DNA of 15,990 nt. Source: Pyronema omphalodes (lineage: Eukaryota > Ascomycota > Pezizomycetes > Pezizales > Pyronemataceae). Made by a program: the position numbers and the translations under genes. The notes under the pieces were generated by a model. That model was not told the DNA's origin. It searched no databases and saw nothing but the letters and a program-made list of their open reading frames with translations. Of the stretch, positions 1 to 9,413 are shown piece by piece. The stretch spans positions 1 through 15,990 of the forward strand of contig JAJJXM010000202.1 of assembly GCA_024516155.1 (NCBI GenBank), in the 5' to 3' direction. The stretch's first letter is position 1, and each line of letters opens with the position of its first letter.

Positions 1-2340
1 CAGAATTTACATTTAAACGAAGGTGTTTGTTCGTGATGATCTATGTCACTATTTTTTTTGTTTTTCTCGGTGTTGATTTTATTTTCTTTTTCTGTTCTTT
101 GTTTTTTCATATCGTCATCAGGTGGATATCTGGGGTAAAGGAGATTGAGGGGCCTCATAAGGTGGTTAATTTCACGAGGACGGGTATTGGGTGTTTTGTG
201 TTTTTTCCTGCATAGGCCTTTTAGGCCTCGGTCAGCGTATGATTCAATAAATAAATAGTACTGTACAGCAGGGAAAGACTAATTTGGAGGATCTCTTCAT
301 GCTTACAACATGAGCTAAAATGGCCGGGGTTTCCATTTTCGGGATACCAGGGAATGGGATAGTCACTGCCTTTATACAGCCTTTAGAACTACGCCCATGT
401 GCAAGACATCTCGGTTCCGCATTGGCGAGTACATTTGAGATTCGCCATATAGATTTAACATCTATCCAACTCTTGGATATCCTCAAATCTTTGGAGTTTT
501 TTCCCTAGGAAACCCCTATCAAGACTACTTGCAATTTCCCAAGACTATGAATCATTTACAAGATAAAAAAGGCTCGATAAAAGATAATTCCAACTACATA
601 GCATTAGTACTACAAACATATCATCATCTCCAGCCATGTCTTTTCTGACATTCCTATGTCTCATAGGTTTTATCGGCATAAAATTCTCACCCCGACTGCA
701 CCAGATTGCGGTATGATTCTTTGCGTGCGGTACTATCCCGATGCAAATGCCAAGATACTGTTGCCTCCCGTGACTGATGAAGGCAAAGTTAGGTGGACCT
801 ACTTAGGATGGAGATGGAATAGTAGCTTTCTAACTACAATCTTTAACTCCTGATGAAGTACTTCGCTTCGTGCAGAGGGTTTCGAGATGTCCCTAAGACA
901 CCAGTCGTGGTTGAGCGAGAGGTTTAATTGGATAAATCAATCTTAGCCGCTACTTTCGTTTTTCGCAGCATCGTGATCCGCCTTGCTGCTGTGTTATTCA
1001 CATGACCATCACGCGGTACTGATATCTCCCAGTCTCCGAAGCCTATGTTTTTGAGTTTCAAACTATAGAACAATGAAATTATCATTATGAAGAATATATT
1101 ATGGACGTAGCGAACGCGAATTTCTGAAGATGACTGGCCTGCTAGTAATCACCCTATTATTTCCAAGAAACGGGAAGCTATATTTGGTGAATTATAAGGC
1201 CTTGAGTAGTCCAACATTCTTATTCGACGATTTTATACCCGGGAAATACATCCTAACCGAGAACTGAAGCCAAGAGTAATACTTCTAACGGGGCGAACGG
1301 TACAACTTATAACTTGCTAGAGCTGTACTCTGCAGTCATGTGCAGCCGGTTTCCCTGGCGAGGTGATATATCGGCAGATCTAATTTGATATTCAAGATCC
1401 ACTGAATTACACGAGCTAGATGATGGAAGCTATTCTACCCCACGTTTGGCCAATTTGTCCCGCGTCCATCGCACCTGTGATGCGCGGCTAGAATAGACCT
1501 GAGGATTCCAGAAAGCTGCCGAGCCCTAATAACTTGGTTTTCTTGTGGATCCAAGTCAAACACCAACAAAGTGCACGGCTCTACCTGAGACCTTTGTGAA
1601 CGGATAACAACTGTGCTTGGGTGTAATCATATGTTGCCATAGTTTTCCGTCATTATGACAGCCTTGTTAATCAGCTATTCGTATTCAAAGTTGATTCCTA
1701 AGCATCGTACTCAGCCGATCCTGGATTATCAACAGAGCTGTGGCAAGGGGGACTGTTCCGGATGATATTACATACAACGATAAGCAAGCAGCACTTGGCA
1801 ATCAGGCACGAGATCTTGAAATTTCCAGCTGACGTAGATTCGTATCGCCGAGATAAAATTTTCGCGCGAATTGTGCGTTGAAAGTAACGGTAACGTCGAC
1901 ACCCGACGATGATAACCGTAGATGGCGGTGAGTTTTTTGTGCGTATTTTAGCTCGGGCGGTGATCGATCACCCGCTCAGCCTTGTCTACGCTAGGACAGG
2001 ATCTGGGGTTACACCGAGCCAACGACCGGTCCGTCACCGACCATGGATTGCGCTATGGATAGGATCCCTGTCAGCATGCCAATGTCAGAAAAAGCCTGAA
2101 AGATCAAGATGCGGGGTGGTTGATGGTGGGTGGTCGAGGTCGATGAAGGCCTATGTTGGGCTGCGATCCAGCACGTTCGAGGGCAGAGTCCTTTTTCTGA
2201 GTTGAGCTTCTCTTTGCGTTGTTCAGGAGGCGTAGAATGGTGATATCTCGTCTAAGTATGGTATAGGACGATAATTGTAAGAAGCGATGATCAGACCAAG
2301 GCTAGGTTGTAACCGCACAATCACCTCGTCAACGTTCGAC
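1..2340. other. Gene-poor region, no recognisable gene
   Basis: No open frame here looks like a known family. Short frames of 60-100 codons occur (for example 320-508, 656-853 and 1909-2205 on plus, 244-486 on minus), but none has a recognisable domain, plausible splice pattern or codon bias I can defend. A 26-codon frame from the ATG at 635 starts with a hydrophobic, signal-like stretch (MSFLTFLCLIGFIGIKFS) and ends at a TGA near 711; it could be the start of a small secreted protein or chance. Base composition is balanced, without the strong AT bias of heavily RIP-mutated DNA. If the indel problem seen in the 6.2-8.0 kb gene applies here too, a broken gene could be missed. Confidence 0.5.
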
Positions 2341-2426
2341 AAAGGGGAGGGAAGGCGAAGTCTGACAAGGGCGAGACAAACCCCGACCAGGGCGGAGATA
2401 TGACATGGGAAATGGATCCAGCAGGC

Positions 2427-2433
2427 TATAAAG
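2427..2433 (+). promoter_or_regulatory. TATA box of the metallothionein gene
   Basis: TATAAAG lies 109 bases before the metallothionein ATG. Transcription would be expected to start about 30 bases downstream, near 2460, giving a C/A-rich leader of about 75 bases (repeated CAA and ACA words), typical of highly expressed fungal genes. An AGGGG stress-element-like core lies upstream at 2343-2347. I saw no convincing copper-fist (ACE1-type) site. Confidence 0.7.
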
Positions 2434-2535
2434 ACCCTTCAGCTTCCCCTCATCTGTCCACTCCTCATCAACTCGCCTCAATACAAACACACAACCCGTT
2501 TTTTAAACAACCCCCCAACAAACAAACCAATCAAT

Positions 2536-2672
2536 ATGTCTGGATGCGGATGTGCCAGTTCCGGTGCTTGCGGATGCGGTTCCGGATGCACTTGCGACGG
2601 TTGCCCTGTATGTTTCTTCCCGCCTTTGAAATTCAGAAAGCTTGATTGCTAACATCCTACAAGCACAAATAA
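2536..2672 (+). CDS. Fungal metallothionein, 26 residues, two exons
   Basis: This is a small cysteine-rich protein that binds Cu(I), Zn or Cd through thiolate clusters and protects the cytosol from metal excess. Exon 1 is 2536-2607, the intron 2608-2663 (56 bases; GTATGT donor, TGCTAAC branch point at 2647-2653, CAAG acceptor), and exon 2 2664-2672. The product begins [18 protein letters not shown] and ends CPHK. Its seven cysteines at 4, 6, 12, 14, 18, 20 and 23 follow CxCx5CxCx3CxCx2C, the same spacing as the Neurospora crassa copper metallothionein. There are no aromatic residues, as usual for the family. The PHK ending recurs in ascomycete metallothioneins. The start is the first ATG after the leader, with A at -3. 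The second exon holds only His, Lys and the stop. Strong TATA, leader and poly(A) signal support expression. Metal specificity cannot be read from the sequence. Confidence 0.93.
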
Positions 2673-2673
2673 A

Positions 2674-2692
2674 TGTTCAAATCATTTGAACA
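2674..2692 (+). repeat. Perfect 9-bp palindrome in the metallothionein 3' UTR
   Basis: TGTTCAAAT and ATTTGAACA flank a single C and start two bases after the stop codon. In RNA this can fold as a roughly 7-bp stem with a 5-base loop. It may be an mRNA-stability or 3'-end element, or chance. The sequence shows only the symmetry. Confidence 0.6.
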
Positions 2693-2795
2693 GCATTCAC
2701 CCAACAACCGTTTAAACCGTCTTCCTCGTTCTCGATTTCCGATATGATAGCAGTGGTAGTGAAGGATTGGTGTGGTTGAAGGATATAATGTAACA

Positions 2796-2801
2796 AATAA
2801 A
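2796..2801 (+). terminator. Poly(A) signal for metallothionein
   Basis: AATAAA lies in an A-rich tract 124 bases past the stop codon and is followed by T-rich DNA, as expected for fungal 3' ends. Cleavage would fall near 2815-2825. Confidence 0.5.
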
Positions 2802-3271
2802 AAAATATGGATTTTATTCCGCCGACTTCTGCTTTCGTTCATTCGTGATGTATCATCTGTTTTGAAAACTCGTTAATTTTCTAATTCCTTATGCAACTGT
2901 TGAGAAAAAGTTGAGAACTTTGAAACGCCAAAACTGTGAGCTGTCATAGAAAATACCCCGCTTGTCATATATCAAGCTAGTGAAGCTGCCAGCGAAGATC
3001 CCCCGCTCCTAGTCAAGTACATTAAGCTGCAGGTCTCAGAAAGAGGCAGACCGTATTGAACTAATGCGAAGAGTAGGAGTTGCCGGACGAAATTTTGTGG
3101 TCTCGACTCCGACTCCCCGATGGTGATGCAATGATACGATGCTATCTTGCCGTTGAATGAGACTCCTGCAGAGATGAGGCCATGTGTTAAGAGGGATTCG
3201 GCAACGCGCTATCATTCGGAGGCTATCACCTCTGGTCTCTAGTATGCATAATTAGCTCCCCCTAGCGCCGT

Positions 3272-3328
3272 CTGAAAAGTTTTTTACGCTAAAACCAAGG
3301 AGTTCCCACCTGGCCCTAAAACTTTTCA
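3272..3328. repeat. Inverted repeat, 11-bp perfect arms
   Basis: TGAAAAGTTTT at 3273-3283 is the exact reverse complement of AAAACTTTTCA at 3318-3328, with a 34-base spacer. A partial extra copy (AAACTTTCAG) follows the right arm. It could be the remnant of a miniature inverted-repeat element or a local hairpin. No target-site duplication was seen. Confidence 0.5.
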
Positions 3329-3614
3329 AAACTTTCAGGAGCGAACCAAGAGAAAGTATAGTGTATGCACTCTAATGCGTGAGGACCGCTACCAACACCA
3401 ATTAAGTATGAATAAGTCGGAGTGAGGTCTAGAAAGCACTCAAACGCTGGGCGATACCGACATCGTCACCATATGCTGTCTGCCTGCTGCGTATCGGACT
3501 CATCTCGTTCATCAAAGCTCGACATGCTGCTGCTGCTCTTGTAGAGTATATAACGTAGCAACTCAATCGCGACGATTCCAGCTCCCTACAAAGCGAGAGC
3601 ATCGTACACTGGTG

Positions 3615-3642
3615 GTTTGCAGCGACAGTGTTTGCAGCGACA
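3615..3642 (+). repeat. Tandem direct repeat, 2 x 13 of a 15-bp unit
   Basis: GTTTGCAGCGACA occurs at 3615-3627 and again at 3630-3642, a 15-base period. It is short and not associated with a supported gene. Confidence 0.7.
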
Positions 3643-4096
3643 CATGATGCTCGCGCTGTCTCACCTACTATGCGGCTCTTTCTCTCGCCAAATTCAACTC
3701 CGTAAACTTCGCAAAACTCAACCACTCCCACCTGCGGGATTCCTTAGTAAAGTACGCCAAGCCATGCTACCAGCTTTTAGTGTCAGGTTGCCGAACCTAC
3801 TTATTCAATGATTTAAAAGAGATGTCCCGACTAGGCCATTGTAACCGTTCCATAAAAATGTTCCTTTTCATCCCGTGGATAGATGAGATACAGTCCGCCC
3901 AAAGACCCGATGTTCCATGCAATCCAAAAGATTCTCATAATTCAATGGCCGCCTATGTACGTAATCCCAAAGACACATCTGTCTTAGCTTTGCCATGGTG
4001 CTGTAGATCATAAGCCTTTCAATTTTAAAAAATCAAAATTGGATTTCACGGGCGTAGATCGCTGACCTTGCTCGATAAAGAATGAAAAGCGTCGCT

Positions 4097-4127
4097 TGTA
4101 AGGAAAAAGGTACCATGGTGCAGTAAT
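4097..4127 (-). repeat. Short segment related to 5113-5143, possible retroelement relic
   Basis: Compared base by base with 5113-5143 it matches at 23 of about 31 positions, including TGTAAGG, TACCATGG and TAAT blocks. On the minus strand both copies read a peptide with Ala-Pro-Trp-Tyr (ITAPWY here, IIAPWY there). Peptides of this kind occur near the C-terminus of reverse transcriptases of some non-LTR retrotransposons, so both may be remnants of one element. The similarity is too short to be sure. Confidence 0.2.
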
Positions 4128-4540
4128 CGCCGAGATTGCCGACGCGAAATCATCCCCGATGACATTTTCTGGTGAAGCGTAGCGGTGTAGCGGGTTAGAA
4201 ACTTCATCAATCATTAATTGCGTGTGTATATATGTCTGTATGCCTGTCAAAAGGCGGAAACATCGCGCAAGAGGAGGAGAGAGAAAAGAAGTGGAAGGTG
4301 GAGATGTAGTTTTTTATTGAGTGAAGAGTCTAAGTCTAAACGAGATCAGCAAACTATATACCACATGAGTCCTCCACATCCACTGGGTGACTTGCCTTAG
4401 GCGCACTTCAACAATGTCTGTATGGATTTAAGTCATTAGGTACCATAGACCACACAGTATTCTCCAAATCAAACCCTTCGAAAAAGATTTCATGGAATTA
4501 TCGGCCAGTCTCAGAAAGTAAGTTAGGTATGTAGTCATTT

Positions 4541-4650
4541 CGTATTGTTTCGTTTCGTCGTTGCATAGACTCATTGTTGCATCATTCCGTTTATTGCGTC
4601 GTTGCGTCGTTTCGTCGTTGCCCATCGTTACAATCGCTTCGTTGCATCAT
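4541..4650 (+). repeat. Degenerate CGTTGC/CGTTTCGTCG minisatellite
   Basis: Irregularly spaced copies of TCGTTGC, TTGCATCAT and TTTCGTCGTTGC follow each other over about 110 bases (for example TTGCATCAT at about 4577 and again near 4642). No unit is perfectly conserved. It is low-complexity repeat DNA, not coding. Confidence 0.6.
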
Positions 4651-4913
4651 AGACGATAATCCCACGCAAAACAGCATCAGATTGAAATTCTTCTCCACCG
4701 TATATCAGCTCACAATATCATATGTATGTTGTATCTTTGGACTGTATCGTGTATTAGCAACCTTCTCATACCACACCATCAGTAAGCCAGTACCATCGAG
4801 TCTGGGGGAAACAAAGACGACAGCTTATACTTACCTTCTCAGCCCTAATCGAACCCTTCGTGTATGTAGCCGCAATTCATAATCCATAACCCACGATATA
4901 AAATACGTTAGGC

Positions 4914-4932
4914 GGGGGGGGGGGGGGGGGGG
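4914..4932 (+). repeat. Homopolymer run of 19 G
   Basis: An unbroken G19 run in otherwise AT-rich DNA. Such runs are length-unstable, can form G-quadruplexes and are error-prone in sequencing, so the exact length should not be trusted. Confidence 0.9.
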
Positions 4933-5112
4933 TGGATATACTACTTATATATAAACTCCCAGAGTGTCACTCAATCAATCCGTCATTATAAATTACCCCG
5001 CGCGCACATTTTTTTTTTCCTGATGTTGCGTCATAAGGTGTCAGTAAACACCTGATGGACAACCCTACCAAGCTTCTCCCATATATACCCCGATCAGCCA
5101 CGCTATCGATCA

Positions 5113-5143
5113 TGTAAGGTACACCATACCATGGCGCTATAAT
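5113..5143 (-). repeat. Short segment related to 4097-4127, possible retroelement relic
   Basis: This is the second member of the pair described at 4097-4127, in the same orientation about 1 kb away. The surrounding minus-strand frame (5275-4967) reads LQSKSAKIIAPWYGVPYM, which resembles the 'LQ-K ... APWYV' region near the end of non-LTR retrotransposon polymerases. No endonuclease or reverse-transcriptase catalytic motif is found nearby, so at most a short decayed fragment is present. Confidence 0.22.
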
Positions 5144-6730
5144 TTTTGCACTTTTACTTTGCAAAGTTTCCGATGTTCCCAGAGTTTTCCCAAGTTGCTG
5201 TTTTGGTGATGTTGGTGTCGCCGGTCGCCGGTCCGGAGGTCGGGTAAATATCGCCGCCGGTGAGTAGATGGTCATAGCCGAGTGATGGATGTGGATGGAT
5301 TAGAGTGATTACGGTTCGGGCGGTTAAGGATTGGGTGTTGTATCGATGTACTGTATTTTTCCTGAAAGAACAAGGTTCCCAGGTTTATTGCAATACCTTT
5401 CCCCACCTTTCTCTTTTTCTCTTGTTGAATAACATCATTCACATAATTACATAAGCCCCTCCAAAAAAGAAAGAAACCAATTATATCTCCGCCACACCCT
5501 CTTTTTTAATTTCTAATAACGTGATAGAAATGAAAGAAAGCAATAAAATAGGTTTATGCATTGTTATTTGTGATAATGTCGTATGTTGAAAAGTACTAGT
5601 CCTTTCATAGGTGACGGTATTGTTGATAAGTAGGGGGATTTAGGGATAGATAAAGCAGTAATTGATCTTAAGAATTTGTTGTATGTTACAATAGATCGAT
5701 CTAGATGAGGAATGTAGGATGTGAATATCGGAAAGCAAAACAATGGAGCAAAAAACATATCGTTGCATTGTTTCACAGCCTTGTTGACTTTCTGAAGAAT
5801 AAATCATTACGCGCGATAGTGTACTATTTTGCCGCGTGTAAAACGCAAATAGATGATTATCAACTTTCTACGGAAATAATAGACAAATCGATAAATTATA
5901 AAACAAAAATGGAAAACAAAAACAAACACAAAAAAAAAACAAGAAACTCAATATAGTCTTATAACATTACATTAACAAGGATATCTTACAACCTCTTCAA
6001 CACATCTGCATCTTCTTTCTTCTTATCTTCACCTCAACAAAATTCTAAGTGTTTTCTTATTTTCCGTTGCTTTTCTTCTTGATATACTACCCCTTTTTCT
6101 TATTATTCCTCCTCCCTCCCCTTCCCCCCTATTTACCTTCAGTCCACACCCGTTGAACTACCCAACCTACATCCACTTCCTTTCCTCATCTCCATCTACA
6201 ACCAAACTCCAACCACATCTCTTTCCTCCTCCTTTCTCGATCCCTTAATCCGCCTGCCACATCCAGGACCCCGCAAACAACATGCGGCAAAATCAACGAA
6301 CATTATGCGGCGTAACATACAAATCAGATCGGTAAGCGCAACAAAAAACCGTACCATTAAACAACCTGATTCAAATCCGAAAACAGGGTTAAATTCGGTT
6401 GGTTTGTGTAAGCTTCATTTCCGGAGACGTTGAACAACGGAGTGTAGGTAACGTTCAATTGGGATAACCAAACGTGCAAATTGGGGAGGTGAGGTCGCAG
6501 AGGTGTTCGTGATGTATGACATGTTCGGTCCTAACTGCTTGTACCTGGAGGCTCGTATAGGAAGTGGACGACGGAGCCGGGGGTGAGGACAGTTTCGGGA
6601 CCGGCGGTGGGTGATGGCGGGGGGGTAGGTGGTGTTGTTGGAGCTGGAGTCAGTGGAAGTGGAATTGGAGCTGCTGGAATCGGTGGAATCGGTGGAAGTG
6701 GAATTGGAGGTTGGAGTCGTGGAGTGAGAA

Positions 6731-6780
6731 GTGGAGTTGGAGCTACTGGAATCGGGTGGAGTTGGAGCTGCTGGAATCGG
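6731..6780 (-). repeat. Coding minisatellite in the Ser/Thr linker of the Rds1-like gene
   Basis: Two adjacent 25-base copies (6731-6755 and 6756-6780) differ at one base. Related shorter units continue down to about 6640. On the minus strand they encode Ser/Thr/Asn-rich peptides such as STDSSSSNST. The expected unit is 24 bases (eight codons); the extra G in the GGG at 6754-6756 shifts the frame and ends the open frame soon after. Linkers of this kind vary in length among fungal family members. Confidence 0.7.
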
Positions 6781-7423
6781 TGGAGTTGGATTCAGCGGTA
6801 GCGTTGGGGTTGTTTAGGATATGGAGAGTAGGGAAGTTCTGCCAAGCAAGACGAGGGTTCTCGGCAGGACAGGATTTGATGTAGGTGCTAGCAGAGTCCA
6901 GGCGAAATGATTGAGGAACACCGGTCTCGAACCAGACTGGCATGGGGAAAGACCCTCGAACTGTTGGGTTTGATAGTTAGTCATGGGTATTGTCGATCAG
7001 GCATCGGGGCTTATTATGAATGAAGAATGATGAGATGAATGATGGGGGAGACAGAAGGGGGAAGAAATACCTGACGGAAAATCATCTGCTGTCTAGCCTC
7101 AGTGGTAATAGACTGTAGGAGAAGTTGAGCAGCAGCCCCGGGAATCAAGATGCTCAAGGAATCCGTAAACTCCCGACTCTCCCCAGCGAGTGAGTTTTCT
7201 GGCAGAAATCGATGAATTCAGGAACGGTTGGAAGGGGTATTGGTATTCGCATTGTCTGGGTGCGTTGGGTCCTAGGATGTTGCTGATCATGGTTGCATGG
7301 CCTATTGTGTGTCTTTTGTCAGTAATTCATGTTTGTATTCGTTGATGGGTGGGTGATGCTTTGTGACTCCGTGATTCTGGGTATAGGATCACTCCGGGTT
7401 TGGATGACTGGAGATAGGATTGA

Positions 7424-7441
7424 GGGGGGGGGGGGGGGGGG
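7424..7441 (+). repeat. Homopolymer run of 18 G inside intron 1 of the Rds1-like gene
   Basis: G18 on plus, so C18 in the transcript, close after the donor of the inferred 154-base intron. The intron is longer than the others in the window. Run length is likely unreliable. Confidence 0.9.
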
Positions 7442-8266
7442 CTCAGGAAACCAACCGACTTCCTGCTCCGCCATAAACTCAATCAAAGACCTATCATCAG
7501 CGGTAAGATTTGCCGCCTCAAATCCTCGACAGAGAATCTTCTCAACCCCTCCTGGAACAGATCCAACTCAATCCATTCCTGGTACAAAGCCAACGACAAA
7601 GACTGCCAATCAAAGTCCGAGAATGCCTGGTACACAGGAATATCATCAGGAGAAGTATTAATACCACCCGCTGGCATATAAGGCATGGGTTCCGGTCGAG
7701 TCAAGTTTTCCTGTGTTGGGATAAACATTGACTGGCTCCGGGGGATTACCCTCGGGAATACGACCAGGCGATCCGGTGGCTTGCTCGGGGTCGGACTCTG
7801 TGGCTGTGGCAGCTTGAGGTGAGTAGTTTCCATCAGCTTGGGATGAGGAGCTTCCATCAGCTGTGGAAGAGGCAGCGATAGAGCCAGTGGAGATAATGGA
7901 TGCAACCCGCGACAACCAGTGATCATGGGCATATCAGAGCTTGCCATGGTGCTATCTCCGCCAGCGGAGGAAGCACCCCGTGGAGTCGGATTGCGCCGAG
8001 ACGGTTAGGGCAAATAGCCCTAGGGCTGAAATGTAGGGTAGCTTCATGAATGATTGATGACGGAGCCTGGGTATATGACCTATAAAAAGAGAAAAGAAAA
8101 CAATTGTCAGCTTGGGAGGTTAAGAAGGAAAAGGAAAAAACGGAAAACTTAATAAACATACTTTACTAAAAAAAAGGAATAACCAAGTAAACAAGAAGAA
8201 AAAGAGCAGAAGAATGAAATTCCGCTAACTCCGCACAGGCTACAGAACAGGAAAAGGATGAGGGAA

Positions 8267-8306
8267 AGGGGAAAGGAAAGGGGTACATATAGATCATATT
8301 TCCCCT
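8267..8306 (-). promoter_or_regulatory. Cluster of three STRE-like cores upstream of the Rds1-like gene
   Basis: AGGGG occurs at 8267-8271 and 8279-8283, and CCCCT at 8302-8306, about 220-260 bases before the Rds1-like ATG. AGGGG/CCCCT is the core bound by Msn2/4-type stress zinc-finger factors in fungi. The surroundings are purine-rich, so some copies may be chance. Confidence 0.35.
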
Positions 8307-8480
8307 CTTATCCGGTTCTCCTCCGCTTAATCAACCGATAACCCGAATCTGTTACATCTAACAAGTATGTATTTTTTTTTAGCTAGCCAGACATTACTCT
8401 ATGACGATTTTTGTATTTCATCAGAAATGGAAGACGGATAATTGCTACGGTTCGCGATTATCAACTCAATTTATCTGATG

Positions 8481-8512
8481 TGACGTATTTTTCCAAGATT
8501 TTTCTTACGTCA
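8481..8512 (-). promoter_or_regulatory. Inverted pair of CRE/ATF-like bZIP sites
   Basis: TGACGTA at 8481-8487 and its exact reverse complement TACGTCA at 8506-8512 face each other across 18 bases, about 440-465 bases upstream of the Rds1-like start. TGACGT is the core for Atf1/CREB-type bZIP factors that act in fungal stress responses. The sites are seen directly; the link to the gene is inferred. Confidence 0.4.
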
Positions 8513-9380
8513 TAACCCTAAGGTTAGATACTGTACGTTGATTAACAAATTAAACAACCAAGATTATCTTGGCAATCATTAGCATTAGGGTTCGCGGTTG
8601 AGCGTTTGTCGTGTTAAACAAGTCCTGAGGTACGCGGCTATGATCATGTCACATGACTTTTGTTTAAAACCGCCTTATTTCCGTCTGATTTAGCTCGCAG
8701 GGGTATCCATAGCATGGGAACCATGTTCTACTGGTGCACCATAGTCTTGGTGCGGATAACTGTGATTAAATTTCCGCGGAGTTGATAGTTTTACATTTAC
8801 ACAGTCGCACAATATTTCGTTTCTCGCCCGTATGAGTAGTACGTACGCGTTACGATAGGTTGTAATCAAATCATAAATAATCAAATCCATCAAGTACATA
8901 ATCGTAAGTATCTATGGTCTATGTATGTAATTGATAGGCCAGCTACTCGTGCATCAAAGTGAAAATAATAACCGATTGTATCACGTATTTGTTTGCTTTT
9001 TTTGTCGGAAAAAGATGTTCAGCTCGCTTAACTTGCATCGATTTACTCGTGCTCTGCTTTGATGACATGGGTGAGTATGGTGCCATAGGGCTTGTTCCTG
9101 CCATCCATTCATGTTACTGTGGTCCTGTGGAGACGCAGCAGGGTCCTGGTGTAGCTGGAGCCTGGGTTACCTGGGTATGTGGGACGGTGTCGTCTAGAGT
9201 GCTTTGTTGCATCGACGTTCCCTTTACTTACTTAGTACCTACACTGCTACCATAGAATGACGTCTCTATTCTCTATCGAATGATTCCTGTTCAGAGATAA
9301 CTAATCATTTCTTAAAGCTACCACATACATAGTTTAGTTTCAGGCGTTTCGGCACCATTCATCCCATCTTATTCTCCATA

Positions 9381-9413
9381 TCTTTTTTATTTCTTTTTTA
9401 TTTCTTTTTTTTA
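9381..9413 (+). repeat. 11-bp T-rich tandem repeat, three copies
   Basis: The unit TCTTTTTTATT is present twice exactly, followed by a third copy with the A replaced by T. It is simple-sequence DNA. Confidence 0.8.

Larger units (their letters stand above)
2860..6240. other. Long intergenic region without a recognisable gene
   Basis: About 3.4 kb holds no convincing gene. The open frames (up to 102 codons) lack domains. It contains a hairpin-forming inverted repeat (3272-3328), a short direct repeat (3615-3642), a CGTTGC-rich repeat field (4541-4650), a G19 run (4914-4932) and two related 31-bp segments (4097-4127, 5113-5143). AT-rich DNA with A-rich runs lies from about 5400 to 5990. A strongly pyrimidine-rich plus strand from about 5995 to 6240 is the 3' flank of the minus-strand Rds1-like gene. 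Confidence 0.5.
6245..8047 (-). pseudogene. rds1: Rds1-like secreted ferritin-like-domain protein, multiply frameshifted
   Basis: This is a homologue of fission-yeast Rds1 and its filamentous-fungal relatives, secreted proteins with a ferritin-like (Ferritin_2) four-helix domain whose expression responds to stress and nutrients; their biochemistry is unknown. The ATG at 8047 begins a signal peptide, MKLPYISALGLFALTVSA. A Ser/Ala-rich stretch follows, then KLDSTGTHALY, PAGGINTS, SDFDWQSLSLALYQEWIELD, EQEVGHA (ExxH), RWGESGVYGFLEHLDSR, TTEARQQMIFRQ, MPVWFETGVPQS, NPRLAWQNFPTLHILNNPN, a Ser/Thr linker and QLNVTYTPLFNVSGNEAY. Inferred exons are 8047-7456, 7301-7071 and 6960-6245. The introns are 7455-7302 (GTTGGT donor, TACTGAC branch) and 7070-6961 (GTATTT donor, TGACTAAC branch). 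The first intron splits the ExxH motif. Total coding length, about 510 codons, fits the family. The frame changes at least a dozen times by single bases, so no continuous protein is encoded as written. This is either a recent pseudogene or unpolished sequence. The stop (TAA at 6247-6245) is inferred from an ending like WMWQAD. Confidence 0.85.

Noticed and set aside
244..508. Open frames on both strands (80 and 62 codons) with somewhat protein-like sequence
   Set aside because: I could not tie either to a family, and both overlap each other; possibly an eroded gene fragment, but unsupported.
1909..2205. Plus-strand 98-codon frame upstream of the metallothionein
   Set aside because: No recognisable domain, and it lies next to the metallothionein promoter; not defensible as a gene.
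4848..4860. B-box-like TCGAACCC on the minus strand
   Set aside because: No acceptor, D or anticodon stems could be placed around it, so not a tRNA.
6583..6801. Plus-strand glycine-rich frame (GGVGG, GIGG repeats)
   Set aside because: It is the antisense of the Ser/Thr linker repeats of the minus-strand Rds1-like gene.
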